Below, piece by piece: positions 35,823 to 43,860 of a DNA stretch of 64,000 bases. A model generated the notes under the pieces. The model saw nothing but the letters and a program-made list of their open reading frames with translations, was not told the DNA's origin and did not search any database. Both the position numbers and the translations under genes were made by a program. Source of the DNA: Cryobacterium frigoriphilum. GTDB lineage: Bacteria > Actinomycetota > Actinomycetes > Actinomycetales > Microbacteriaceae. How positions within the stretch are numbered: position 1 is the stretch's first letter; each line of letters opens with the position of its first letter. Where the stretch lies: assembly GCF_004403305.1 (NCBI RefSeq), contig NZ_SOHE01000053.1, positions 124,001 through 188,000 of the forward strand, read 5' to 3'.

Positions 35823-37157
35823 ATGACTGCTACGTATTCGGTTCCCCAGCAACGCAAACTCGTCACGGAATTGCCCGGCCCGCAGTCCGTCGCTCTGCAG
35901 GCCAGGCGTGTCGCATCCGTCGCCCGTGGCGCCGGAACGCTCGCCAACATCTACATGGACCACGCCGCGGGCGCGATCCTCGTTGACGTAGACGGCAACC
36001 AGATCATCGATCTGGGTTCGGGCATCGGTGTGAACACGATCGGCCACGCCCACCCCGAGGTCGCGGCCGCCGCATCCGCTCAGGCCGGCAAGCTGATGCA
36101 CACCCTCTTCACCGTGACGCCGTACGCAACCTATGTGAAGGTCGCCGAGAAGCTCAACGCGATCACCCCCGGCGACTTCGAGAAGCACACCATCCTCGTG
36201 AACACGGGCGCCGAAGCGGTCGAGAACGCGGTGAAGATCGCCCGCAAGTTCACCGGCCGCCGCGCCATCGTCGCCCTCGACCACGCCTTCCACGGCCGCA
36301 CCAACCTGACCATGACGATGACCTACCGGCCCTGGCCGGAACGCGCCGGCATGGGTCCGTTCCCCGGCGAGATCTACAGCGTGCCGACGAGCTACCCGTA
36401 CCGCGACGGCCTGACCGGCCTCGAAGCGGCCGAGAAGACCATCGACTACATCACGACCCACATCGGCGCGACCGAGATCGCTGCCTTCTTCGTCGAGCCG
36501 ATCCAGGGCGACGGCGGCATCGTCATTCCCGCTCCCGGCTACTTCAAGCGCATCAGCGAGTTCTGCACCGAGAACGGCATCGTCTTCGTCGCCGACGAGA
36601 TTCAGGCCGGTATCGCACGCACCGGAGCCTGGTACTCGATCGAGCACCACGGCGTCGTTCCCGACCTCGTCACCACGGCCAAGGGCATCGCCGGCGGGTT
36701 CCCGCTCGCCGCGGTCACCGGCCGCGCCGACATCATGGACGCCGTTCAGCCCGGCGGCATCGGCGGCACCTTCGGCGGCAACCCGGTCTCGACCGCGGCC
36801 GCCCTCGCGGTGCTCGAGATCATCGAACGCGACAACCTGATCGGCGAGGCGCAGCGCGTCGAGGCGGCCATGTGGGCGCGCATCGGCGACTGGGCGCAGA
36901 AGTTCTCGGTCGTCGGCGACGTGCGCGGCAAGGGTGCCATGTTCGGCGTCGAGCTCGTGCACCCCGGCACCACCACGCAGTACCCCGAGGCGCTCACCGC
37001 CGTGATCACGCACGCCGTCGCGAACGGTGTCATCGTGCTCGACTCCGGCAGCTGGGACTCCGTACTGCGCATCATGCCGCCCGTCGTGATCTCGAACGAG
37101 CTCATCGACGACGCCATGACCGTGATCGAAGAGGCGCTCGCGCTGCTGTCGAAGTAA
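35823..37157 (+). CDS. gabT: 4-aminobutyrate aminotransferase (class III), copy 1
   Basis: A 444-residue PLP enzyme that moves the amino group of GABA to 2-oxoglutarate, giving succinate semialdehyde and glutamate. PLP binds Lys287 in DLVTTAKGIAGGFPLA; the aspartate that contacts the ring nitrogen is in VFVADEIQAGIARTG, and NTGAEAVENAVKIAR is the phosphate-binding segment. Start ATG 35823, about 113 bp after the acyltransferase. It is closely related in sequence to the copy at 41322; no succinate-semialdehyde dehydrogenase or GABA permease is nearby. Confidence 0.92.
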   Translation: MTATYSVPQQRKLVTELPGPQSVALQARRVASVARGAGTLANIYMDHAAGAILVDVDGNQIIDLGSGIGVNTIGHAHPEVAAAASAQAGKLMHTLFTVTPYATYVKVAEKLNAITPGDFEKHTILVNTGAEAVENAVKIARKFTGRRAIVALDHAFHGRTNLTMTMTYRPWPERAGMGPFPGEIYSVPTSYPYRDGLTGLEAAEKTIDYITTHIGATEIAAFFVEPIQGDGGIVIPAPGYFKRISEFCTENGIVFVADEIQAGIARTGAWYSIEHHGVVPDLVTTAKGIAGGFPLAAVTGRADIMDAVQPGGIGGTFGGNPVSTAAALAVLEIIERDNLIGEAQRVEAAMWARIGDWAQKFSVVGDVRGKGAMFGVELVHPGTTTQYPEALTAVITHAVANGVIVLDSGSWDSVLRIMPPVVISNELIDDAMTVIEEALALLSK

Positions 37158-37163
37158 TCGCGT

Positions 37164-37226
37164 CGCCGAACCGTGAGTTAAGCATCGATTTCCGGCGAAA
37201 ACGGATGCTTAACTCACGGTTCGGCG
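37164..37226. terminator. 23-bp perfect hairpin downstream of gabT
   Basis: Arms 37164-37186 and 37204-37226 are perfectly complementary over 23 bases (starting CGCCGAACCGTGAGTTAAGC) around a 17-base loop. It begins 7 bp after the gabT stop and separates it from a convergent gene. The mid-arm AT-rich part is unlike the GC-rich background. Confidence 0.85.
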
Positions 37227-37239
37227 CACCGGTGCCCGG

Positions 37240-37347
37240 CTACGGGCGTCCCATTGCCCGCACCCACTCCGTGATATCAACGGACCGGGTCGCGGGCAGT
37301 TCGATGTCTGCCGGAGAGATGTCCACGCCGGCAGCCGCGCCGGTCAC
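37240..37347 (-). CDS. Candidate 35-residue small protein coupled to the DUF1700-like gene
   Basis: A GTG at 37347 overlaps the stop codon of the preceding gene (GTGA), exactly the arrangement used by many genuine neighbours here, and opens 35 codons with strongly GC third positions. The peptide contains VDISPADIELPATRSVDITE and a short amphipathic tail, with no membrane segment. It may be a real small protein or an accident of high GC. Detectable ribosome footprint or conservation would decide. Confidence 0.3.
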   Translation of the reverse strand: MTGAAAGVDISPADIELPATRSVDITEWVRAMGRP

Positions 37348-38483
37348 TGTGAGACCTCGGCCGGCGTGGGCGTCGGCACCGGCACATCGGTAGCGGATGC
37401 CGTCGGCTCTGCCGTCGGGGTCGGCGACGCTGTCGGATCCCCCGCCAGGGGCGCCGCCACGAGCGGCTGCACCTGGGCGAACGGGAACGGCGTCGCCTCC
37501 GACTGCTCTAACTGCGCGAGCCCGTCGTACGGGTAGGCGATGTCCTCCGCAGAGACCTGACCCAGCGGGTAGACGTTCCAGCCGCTGCCGCCCGGTACCA
37601 GCCGGCTCGGCACGAGCACGATTTCGGTGCCGGCCTCGTCGTACTGCGACAGGGAGGGCGTGTTCGCCGGGTCGTCGACCACGCCGAGCGGCTGGCCGTT
37701 CTGGTCGAAGAGCTGCACGTTGTCCACCGGCTGTCCGTCGGCGTCGTAGGCGAAGATATTGGTGACCTGCTCGCCGTTCTGCACGAGCCCGGGCATGACA
37801 AAGTCGCTGTCCGGAACGTAGTAGTTCGCCGCCGAGTAGTTCTGCGCGGTGATCTGGTGCGCCGCGATGAACAGCAGCCACGGCAGGGCGAGGATCGCGC
37901 AGACGCTCACGAGGGTGCGAAAGCCGAGCAGCCAGTGCCAGGGCAGCCAGCGCCCCCGGCCCCACTGCACGCTGAGCGTCACGAAGGCCAGCAGGGCGAT
38001 ACCCCGAATCGGATCACTGGGAAGAACCTCGAAGGACTGCCCGAAGAAGATATTCGCCACGACGTACACGGCCCAGCCGCGCAACACCCACCAGAGCGGA
38101 CGCAGCACGAGCAGAAAGTCGAGCAGCTGCGCGCCCGCCGGGCTCAGGCGGATGCTGCGCGCGGCATCCGCTCGCCAGCTGCGGGCACGGGCGCCCAGGC
38201 GCCGCACCAGCGATTCCCGCTTCGCCCCTGAGCCTGGCTCGGTGCGCGGCGGCAGATCGGCTGCGGCGCGCAGCTCGGCCGCGTAGGCAGCCGGGTCACC
38301 CAACTCGGGCGAGGCCGCACCCGCCCCGGTGGCATCGGCCGCCTGCTCGGTGAGGTCGGCTTCGAGACCATCAGTGAGGTCGTCGACGTCGTCGGCGGGC
38401 AAGTCTCCGAGTTGCGCCCGCACGGCGGCGGCAAAATCGGTGATCGAGAGCGAGGTCTGGGTGGCTGCGGTGGCGTCGGTCAT
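37344..38483 (-). CDS. DUF1700-like membrane protein paired with PadR
   Basis: A 379-residue protein. The N-terminus (about 1-80) is the acidic, Ala-rich domain with DFAAAVRAQLGDLPADDVDDL and LGDPAAYAAELRAAA that is typical of HAAS/DUF1700 proteins. Three or four membrane helices lie in residues 120-215, followed by an external domain with the repeat-like NIFAYDADGQPVDNVQLFD, then a Pro-Thr tail (PTPTAEPTASA). Its start overlaps PadR by four bases. In Firmicutes, PadR-DUF1700 pairs regulate and form envelope proteins under antibiotic stress; whether that holds here is not known. Confidence 0.75.
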   Translation of the reverse strand: MTDATAATQTSLSITDFAAAVRAQLGDLPADDVDDLTDGLEADLTEQAADATGAGAASPELGDPAAYAAELRAAADLPPRTEPGSGAKRESLVRRLGARARSWRADAARSIRLSPAGAQLLDFLLVLRPLWWVLRGWAVYVVANIFFGQSFEVLPSDPIRGIALLAFVTLSVQWGRGRWLPWHWLLGFRTLVSVCAILALPWLLFIAAHQITAQNYSAANYYVPDSDFVMPGLVQNGEQVTNIFAYDADGQPVDNVQLFDQNGQPLGVVDDPANTPSLSQYDEAGTEIVLVPSRLVPGGSGWNVYPLGQVSAEDIAYPYDGLAQLEQSEATPFPFAQVQPLVAAPLAGDPTASPTPTAEPTASATDVPVPTPTPAEVSQ

Positions 38484-38851
38484 GACTGGTCCCCGTTCGT
38501 GCTGGAAGAATTCTCGGTCTGGGCAGGGCGGGCGGGTTCGGCGAGCAGCAGGGTCAGCGTGCTCGCGAACCGGGTCCAGTTCGTGCGCTGCTCGGCGAGC
38601 ATGGCGCGACCCTCGGCATTCATCGCGTAGTACTTGCGGTTCGGCCCGCCGTCGCTCGGCACGACGTAGGTCGAGAGCGCGCCGGCCGTGTAGAGCCGGC
38701 GCAGCGTGCCGTAGACGGATGCGTCCCCGACCTCGTCGAGGCCGGCCGCGCGCAGGCGGCGCACGACGTCGTAGCCGTAGCCGTCGTCTTTCTGAATCAC
38801 GGCCAGCACGGCGACATCGAGCACCCCCTTGAGCAGTTGGGTGGTATCCAT
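38480..38851 (-). CDS. PadR-family transcriptional regulator
   Basis: A 123-residue winged-helix repressor. The DNA-binding domain has LKGVLDVAVLAVIQKDDGYGYDVVRRLRAAG, split across helix 1-3, and GDASVYGTLRRLYTAGALST as the recognition region; YVVPSDGGPNRKYYAMNAEGRAMLAEQ forms the wing. The C-terminus is a short helical tail for dimerisation. ATG 38851 follows AAGGAG. Its stop overlaps the membrane protein it probably controls, so it most likely represses its own operon. Confidence 0.9.
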   Translation of the reverse strand: MDTTQLLKGVLDVAVLAVIQKDDGYGYDVVRRLRAAGLDEVGDASVYGTLRRLYTAGALSTYVVPSDGGPNRKYYAMNAEGRAMLAEQRTNWTRFASTLTLLLAEPARPAQTENSSSTNGDQS

Positions 38852-38899
38852 GGGTCTCCTTCGCTTCGGGTTCCAGGCCGGACCCCTGCAACGCACCCC

Positions 38900-38931
38900 A
38901 CGGTACTACATTTCCAACGGTACTGTGTAAA
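38900..38931 (-). promoter_or_regulatory. Promoter and candidate PadR operator
   Basis: On the minus strand TTTACA (38926-38931) and TAGTAC (38903-38908) are 17 bases apart, a good -35/-10 pair about 50 bp upstream of padR. An 8-bp direct repeat, ACGGTACT, lies at 38900-38907 and 38917-38924 over the spacer and -10, where repressor binding would block transcription. Confidence 0.5.
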
Positions 38932-39008
38932 CCGCACTAGCAAAGCACGACAGCGAGAGCGGACAGCCGCAAGCCGCGAGCCGCATGGAGAGCAGAAAGG
39001 GTGCCGGG

Positions 39009-39827
39009 CTACAGCGGCGGGCTCGTCACGATGCTCGTCGTGCAGCCCAGCTCTCCGGGCTCGATCCAGGTCCGGTCATACCAGGCGAAGTACACCCCGC
39101 CGGCGGCGTCCCGCACTCCCACCGTGCACTCACGCTCGCCGGGAACACCGACGGCCGCGATCAGCTCGCCCCCCGAGGCGCCGGTATCGACCGAAATGAA
39201 GTCCTCGGGAAATGCGGCCCGAACGTCATGTTCGAGCGACCCTTCCGTGGCCGCGACCAGCACGGCCGCGAGAATCTCCTCCGCGTCTTCCGGCAACGCC
39301 GGCAGCGGGCTGGCGACGGGGGCCGGCCCAATCGCGTCGGCCGGACAGTCGATCTTCTCGGGGACCACCTCCGGGCGGGGACCTCGAAACACCAGATAGC
39401 GAAAGCATGCCGTGGCCGTGCCGGGCCCGAACGCCGACGAGCCCCAGTAGTCGCCGTCATCGCCGGCGGCGACGTCGACCCGGATACGCGCGTCGATCTG
39501 CGCGCCGTCCTCGTCGGTCGTGCTGCCGCTCCAGGCGATGGCGTCGACCGTCACGACCTCGGGCGTCCATTCCGTTCGATCGGCCGGAGCCGCGCGCGAC
39601 ACGTGGGTGGCCGCTAGCCACTCGGCGTCGCGCTCGCGCCAGACGCGCGGGGTCAGCTCTTCGCCGAGTTCCTCGGCGACCCGTTGAACGCGATCGGCTG
39701 CCTCACGTTCTCCCGATGTGCCGGTCGCGCAGCCGGTAAGCCCGGCGGCGAGCACGCCCACCGCCACCAGCATCGTCAGAAATCGTGACCTGGTTCGCCC
39801 CGTTGTGCCCATCCCACGTGTCCCCAT
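39009..39827 (-). CDS. Predicted lipoprotein, unknown function
   Basis: A 272-residue secreted protein. The signal peptide (basic N-region, then MLVAVGVLAAGLTGC) ends in a lipobox. The mature protein starts with an acidic helix (EREAADRVQRVAEELGEEL) and contains several Cys (CFRYLVF, CPADAIG, RECTVGV, LGCTTS) that could form disulfides. No domain is recognised. An alternative start at ATG 39812 is equally plausible. It is divergent from another lipoprotein across a 146-bp gap. Confidence 0.7.
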   Translation of the reverse strand: MGTRGMGTTGRTRSRFLTMLVAVGVLAAGLTGCATGTSGEREAADRVQRVAEELGEELTPRVWRERDAEWLAATHVSRAAPADRTEWTPEVVTVDAIAWSGSTTDEDGAQIDARIRVDVAAGDDGDYWGSSAFGPGTATACFRYLVFRGPRPEVVPEKIDCPADAIGPAPVASPLPALPEDAEEILAAVLVAATEGSLEHDVRAAFPEDFISVDTGASGGELIAAVGVPGERECTVGVRDAAGGVYFAWYDRTWIEPGELGCTTSIVTSPPL

Positions 39828-39915
39828 CCCACGACCCTAGCTCGCCTGCGCAAACCTGACTGTTTGCTGACAGGCTGGCTCCCCGGCCCGGTGCGGTCAG
39901 GGCCACCTCGCCTCA

Positions 39916-39933
39916 CTAGTCTTATAAGACCAG
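39916..39933. promoter_or_regulatory. AT-rich palindrome between divergent lipoprotein genes
   Basis: GTCTTATAAGAC (39919-39930) is a perfect palindrome and extends to 18 bp with one mismatch. It is the most AT-rich element of the gap, includes a TATAAG that could serve as -10 in either direction, and lies 44 bp before the plus-strand gene. Confidence 0.45.
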
Positions 39934-39973
39934 AGAGCGTCGTCCCCTGACCTCTCGGGCGACAGGGGGCCCC

Positions 39974-40705
39974 ATGATTCTCAGGACTGACCGACGCGAC
40001 ACTCCCGGCAGCACGGGCCGGTCCCGAGCGGGCCTCGGCACCCGGTCGGCGATATTCGTGCTCTTCGGACTGCTGCTGTCCGGGTGCGCCGCTGCAGCCC
40101 CCTCGGCGCAGGAGCCCGGCAGCTCGCCGTCAGCCACTCCCGCGGGCTCGACGTCGACCGCGCAGGCGCCCACACAGGAGCCGACCGTGTCAACCATCGA
40201 GTTGAGCGGCACGGCACTGACCAGCGAGACCGCAACCGGTGAGCCGATCTCGACCGTCGCATTCAGGGACGGCACCGACGCCTCCGTCGCATTCCTCACG
40301 GATGCCTTGGCCGCTGAGCCCGAGCAGAGCGTTCCCGGCGAGCTGGAGGCCTGCGCCGAGGTCACCGCTCGCTATTCCTGGGGCGACACCGCACTCGTGC
40401 TCGATGTCTGGGAGCCGGCCGGATTTGTCATGACCCTGGGCGAATCCAGCGTGAACGGCGTCAGGCTGCAGAGCAGCGGCGACTTCGCCGCGGGCGAAGA
40501 CGCCCAGGCCTTCTTCGACGCACTTCCCGCTGAGCTGGCCCTCGACGAGTACAACGATGGCACGGGGCCCTTCGTCTACGACCTCGTCGCCGGCTCTTCC
40601 CCCTGGGGCGAAGACAACGCCTACGGTGGCGTCGCGCTGCTGCAGCAGGGCGGCATCGTGAGCCGAATCGTGTCACCCGACACGACGCGCGCCTTCTACT
40701 GCTGA
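39974..40705 (+). CDS. Predicted lipoprotein, unknown function
   Basis: A 243-residue secreted protein. The signal peptide (SAIFVLFGLLLSGC) ends in a lipobox followed by a Ser/Pro/Thr linker of about 40 residues. The folded part starts at about residue 75 and has alternating beta-strand-like segments (for example DTALVLDVWEPAGFVMTL) but no recognised domain. ATG 39974 follows AGGGGG. Its paralogue or partner may be the divergent lipoprotein at 39009; they show no clear sequence similarity. Confidence 0.7.
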   Translation: MILRTDRRDTPGSTGRSRAGLGTRSAIFVLFGLLLSGCAAAAPSAQEPGSSPSATPAGSTSTAQAPTQEPTVSTIELSGTALTSETATGEPISTVAFRDGTDASVAFLTDALAAEPEQSVPGELEACAEVTARYSWGDTALVLDVWEPAGFVMTLGESSVNGVRLQSSGDFAAGEDAQAFFDALPAELALDEYNDGTGPFVYDLVAGSSPWGEDNAYGGVALLQQGGIVSRIVSPDTTRAFYC

Positions 40706-40731
40706 CTACTGCTGAGTTGGCGTCACGAGCG

Positions 40732-41217
40732 TCAGTCGGCGACGGTCTCGGGTTCGTGCAGCACCGGAAAGTTGACGGATGCCGCGATGAAGCACTCACG
40801 GGCGGCCTCGGCGTGCAGGGTCTGCGCGAAAGCGATCTGTTCCGGGTCACTGATCGTGACTCGAGGCCGCAGTGTCACGCTCGTGAAGTGTCCGCCTCCG
40901 CCCGAAACCTGTTCCATGGTGCCGGTCGCGGCATCCGTATAGCCGGTCACGGTGACCCCGTTGCGCACCGCGACATGCAGGTACGACAGCAGGTGGCATT
41001 GGCTGAGCGCGGCCAGCAGCAGTTCTTCCGGGTTCCACCGGTCGGCGTTGCCATGGAACGTCTGGTCGCTCGATCCCAGAATTGACGGCTGATCGACGGA
41101 TGCCCGCCCACCCGCCGTGATCGTGTGCTCGCGACCGTAGGCCCGGTAGTGGCTCGTGCCGGTGCCGCGATTGCCGGTCCAGTCGACCGTGACCGCGTAG
41201 TTGTGAACCCCGTTCAT
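40732..41217 (-). CDS. OsmC/Ohr-family peroxiredoxin
   Basis: A 161-residue thiol peroxidase of the OsmC type. The two reactive cysteines are Cys74 in LLLAALSQCHLLSYL and Cys142 in AARECFIAASVNFP, at the usual spacing of about 60-70 residues. The N-terminal beta-rich part has GRASVDQPSILGSS. OsmC proteins reduce organic hydroperoxides and some fatty-acid peroxides. ATG 41217 follows GAGGAGACG. It is divergent from gabT2. Confidence 0.9.
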   Translation of the reverse strand: MNGVHNYAVTVDWTGNRGTGTSHYRAYGREHTITAGGRASVDQPSILGSSDQTFHGNADRWNPEELLLAALSQCHLLSYLHVAVRNGVTVTGYTDAATGTMEQVSGGGGHFTSVTLRPRVTISDPEQIAFAQTLHAEAARECFIAASVNFPVLHEPETVAD

Positions 41218-41244
41218 GCGTCTCCTCGCGTTCGAGCGGCACCT

Positions 41245-41273
41245 GAGAATCGCCTGCCCTGCAGACGATTCTC
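41245..41273. promoter_or_regulatory. 8-bp inverted repeat between osmC and gabT2
   Basis: GAGAATCG (41245-41252) and CGATTCTC (41266-41273) flank a 13-base spacer in the divergent region. The size and position fit a dimeric repressor site, such as one for an OhrR or GabR-type protein; no such gene is visible nearby. Confidence 0.45.
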
Positions 41274-41321
41274 CCAGTGTCTACAGGCCCGGGCGGCATC
41301 GGGCCGTAAACTAGGGCCATC

Positions 41322-42701
41322 ATGACTGACACCCTTGCGCCTACCGCCGTGCCCGCCGCTTCTGCTCCCGCTTACACGGTGGCTCAGGAACGCAAGATCG
41401 TGACCGCGATTCCCGGTCCGCTCTCGACCGAACTGCACCGGCGCCGACTCGCGGTCGTCTCGGGCGGTGTCGCCTCGATGCTGCCGGTCTACATCAAGAA
41501 GGCCAACGGCGCGATCATCGTCGACGTCGACGGCAATCAGTTCATCGACCTCGGCGCCGGCATCGGTGTGACCACCGTCGGCCACACCGAAACGAGCGTC
41601 GTCGCTGCGGCCGTTGACCAGGCGCAGGACTTCGTGCACACCCTGTTCACCGTCACGCCCTACGAGGAATACGTGCGCGTCTGCGAGCTGCTCGCCGAGC
41701 ACACTCCCGGCGACTTCCCGAAGAAGAGCGTGCTCGTCAATTCCGGCGCCGAGGGCGTGGAGAACGGCGTGAAGATCGCCCGCAAGTACACCGGTCGCCG
41801 CGCCGTCGCCGTGCTCGACCACGCCTACCACGGCCGCACCGTGCTGACGATGGCCATGAATTACAAGGCCGCCCCCTACGCCACCGGCTACGGTCCGCTC
41901 GCGAGCGACGTCTACCACGCGCCGAGCTCCTACCCCTATCACGATGGCCTCAGCGGTGCGGATGCCGCGGCCCGCACCATCGGCTACCTCGAGAAGGTCA
42001 TCGGCGCGGCCGACCTCGCCTGCCTCGTCGTCGAGCCGATCCAGGGCGAGGGCGGCTTCATGGTGCCGGCCGAGGGCTACCTGCCCGCCCTGCAGCAGTG
42101 GTGCACCGCCAACGGCGTCGTGATGATCGCCGACGAGATTCAGAGCGGCATGGCCCGTACCGGTAAATACTTCGCGAGCGAGCACTTCGGCTGGGTTCCC
42201 GACCTGGTGCTGAGCGCCAAGGGCATCGCCGGCGGCTTCCCGCTCGCCGGCGTCACGGGCCGCGCCGAGATCATGGATGCCAGCCAGCCCGGCGGTCTCG
42301 GCGGCACCTTCGGCGGCAACCCCGTCTCGTGCGCCGCAGCCATCGCCGTGTTCGACGCGATCGAGGCGAACAACCTGCTCGGCGAGGCCCAGCGCATCGA
42401 GGCGAGCCTCACCGCCGGCCTCACCGTGCTCAAGGAGAAGTACGACATCATCGGCGAGATCCGCGGCCGCGGTGCCATGATCGCGATCGAGCTCGTGCAG
42501 CCCGGAACCGGCGACACCACCAAGCTACCCAACGCGGCCGCCGTGAGCGCCATCTCCGCCTACGCCAGCCAGCACGGCGTGTTGCTGCTGACCGCGGGCA
42601 CCTACGGCAGCGTGCTGCGCTTCCTGCCGAGCCTCGCCCTCAGCGACGCCCTCATCGCTGACGCGCTCTCGGTCATCGACGACGCCATCGCCTCCCTCTA
42701 G
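41322..42701 (+). CDS. gabT: 4-aminobutyrate aminotransferase (class III), copy 2
   Basis: A 459-residue PLP enzyme homologous to the one at 35823 over its full length. The PLP lysine is Lys300 in LVLSAKGIAGGFPLAG, with NSGAEGVENGVKIARKYTGR and MIADEIQSGMARTGKYF as supporting motifs. The N-terminal 15 residues (APTAVPAASAPAY) are a low-complexity extension absent from copy 1. A TAAACT element lies about ten bases upstream of the start and could make the transcript nearly leaderless. It is followed after 16 bp by the asparaginase gene, so the pair is probably one operon for amino-nitrogen use. Confidence 0.92.
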   Translation: MTDTLAPTAVPAASAPAYTVAQERKIVTAIPGPLSTELHRRRLAVVSGGVASMLPVYIKKANGAIIVDVDGNQFIDLGAGIGVTTVGHTETSVVAAAVDQAQDFVHTLFTVTPYEEYVRVCELLAEHTPGDFPKKSVLVNSGAEGVENGVKIARKYTGRRAVAVLDHAYHGRTVLTMAMNYKAAPYATGYGPLASDVYHAPSSYPYHDGLSGADAAARTIGYLEKVIGAADLACLVVEPIQGEGGFMVPAEGYLPALQQWCTANGVVMIADEIQSGMARTGKYFASEHFGWVPDLVLSAKGIAGGFPLAGVTGRAEIMDASQPGGLGGTFGGNPVSCAAAIAVFDAIEANNLLGEAQRIEASLTAGLTVLKEKYDIIGEIRGRGAMIAIELVQPGTGDTTKLPNAAAVSAISAYASQHGVLLLTAGTYGSVLRFLPSLALSDALIADALSVIDDAIASL

Positions 42702-42717
42702 GCCCGGCGACCGCAGC

Positions 42718-43725
42718 GTGAGCAGCACCAGCATGGTTGAAACATTCTCTGTCGAGAACGCCGTCGAACTCGCCATCGTGGAACGCAGCGGCTTCGTGGA
42801 ATCCCGGCACGCCGGATCCGCGATCGTGCTCGGTACCTCAGGCGAGGTGCTCCGCACCCTCGGCGACGTCACCTCACCCGTCTACCCGCGCTCGGCCATG
42901 AAGCCGTTCCAGGCCATCGCGTCGATGGCGAGTGGGGTCACGCTGCGCGGGGAAGACGCCGCCATCGCCACCGCGAGCCACAGCGGAACCCCGAAACACG
43001 TCGAGCTGGTGCGGGGGCTGCTCGCCAGAGCGAGCATTCCCGAGGCTGCCCTCGGCTGCCCGGCGGCCTGGCCCATCGACCGGCCGACCCGCGACGCCAT
43101 GGTGCGGCAGGGATTGGCACAGGCACCGATCTACATGGAGTGCTCGGGCAAGCACGCGGCCATGCTGCTGGCCTGCGCGCAGAATGGCTGGCCGCTGGCC
43201 GGGTATCTGACACCGGGGCATCCGCTGCAGAAACGGGTGCTCGACGTGCTCGAACGCTTCACCGGCGAACGCCCGGCCGCGTCGGGCGTCGACGGATGCG
43301 GCGCTCCGGTTCACGCCATCTCCCTCACCGGACTCGCGCGCGGCATCGCCCGCATCGCCGGGTCGAAGTCGAACTCCCCCTTCGCGATCTACCGCGAGGC
43401 CGGCTTTCTCGCCGAAGCGGTGCGCGAGCACGGCTGGGTCGTGGCCGGCCCCGGCCTCAGCGACAGCACCGTGATCGACCGCCTCGGCCTGTTCATCAAG
43501 GGCGGTGCCGAGGGAATCGTCGTCGCGGCGGCCGAGAACGGCACCACGGTCGCTCTGAAGGTGCTCGACGGCAACCTGCGCGCCGCCACGATCGTGGCGC
43601 TGCACCTGCTCGCCGACGCCGGAGCGATAGCCCCAGCGGATGTCGACGCCCTCGCCCCCGAGCTCGGCCTCACGGTACTCGGCGGCGGACTCCCCGTCGG
43701 CGTGATCCGCCCCACCTACCTGTAA
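42718..43725 (+). CDS. L-asparaginase II family protein
   Basis: A 335-residue enzyme of the Rhizobium etli-type (class 3) asparaginase family, which releases ammonia from asparagine. Conserved blocks are VYPRSAMKPFQAI, ATASHSGTPKHV, MECSGKHAAMLLACA and GVDGCGAPVHAISL with their invariant Ser, Lys, Cys and His; it has none of the threonine motifs of the classical type. The GTG start lacks a good ribosome site, and ATG 42733 is an alternative. Location between gabT2 and ald suggests a nitrogen-scavenging cluster. Confidence 0.9.
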   Translation: MSSTSMVETFSVENAVELAIVERSGFVESRHAGSAIVLGTSGEVLRTLGDVTSPVYPRSAMKPFQAIASMASGVTLRGEDAAIATASHSGTPKHVELVRGLLARASIPEAALGCPAAWPIDRPTRDAMVRQGLAQAPIYMECSGKHAAMLLACAQNGWPLAGYLTPGHPLQKRVLDVLERFTGERPAASGVDGCGAPVHAISLTGLARGIARIAGSKSNSPFAIYREAGFLAEAVREHGWVVAGPGLSDSTVIDRLGLFIKGGAEGIVVAAAENGTTVALKVLDGNLRAATIVALHLLADAGAIAPADVDALAPELGLTVLGGGLPVGVIRPTYL

Positions 43726-43734
43726 CGCCCCGTG

Positions 43735-43797
43735 CCGCGAAAGCGGGTGAATCGCCGGTTAGGCCCGGCATAACCCACGATTCATCCGCTCTCGCGG
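43735..43797. terminator. Long hairpin downstream of the asparaginase
   Basis: Arms 43735-43754 and 43778-43797 match at 18 of 20 positions (one G-U), with a 5-bp inner stem GGTTA/TAACC. It lies 9 bp after the asparaginase stop and 64 bp before the ald start, so it would separate them. Confidence 0.7.
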
Positions 43798-43860
43798 ACG
43801 GATTCGCGGCCGGGACCGTAGGCTGTGCGGTGACAGCGACGTTGCCGACAGAGGAGTCTC

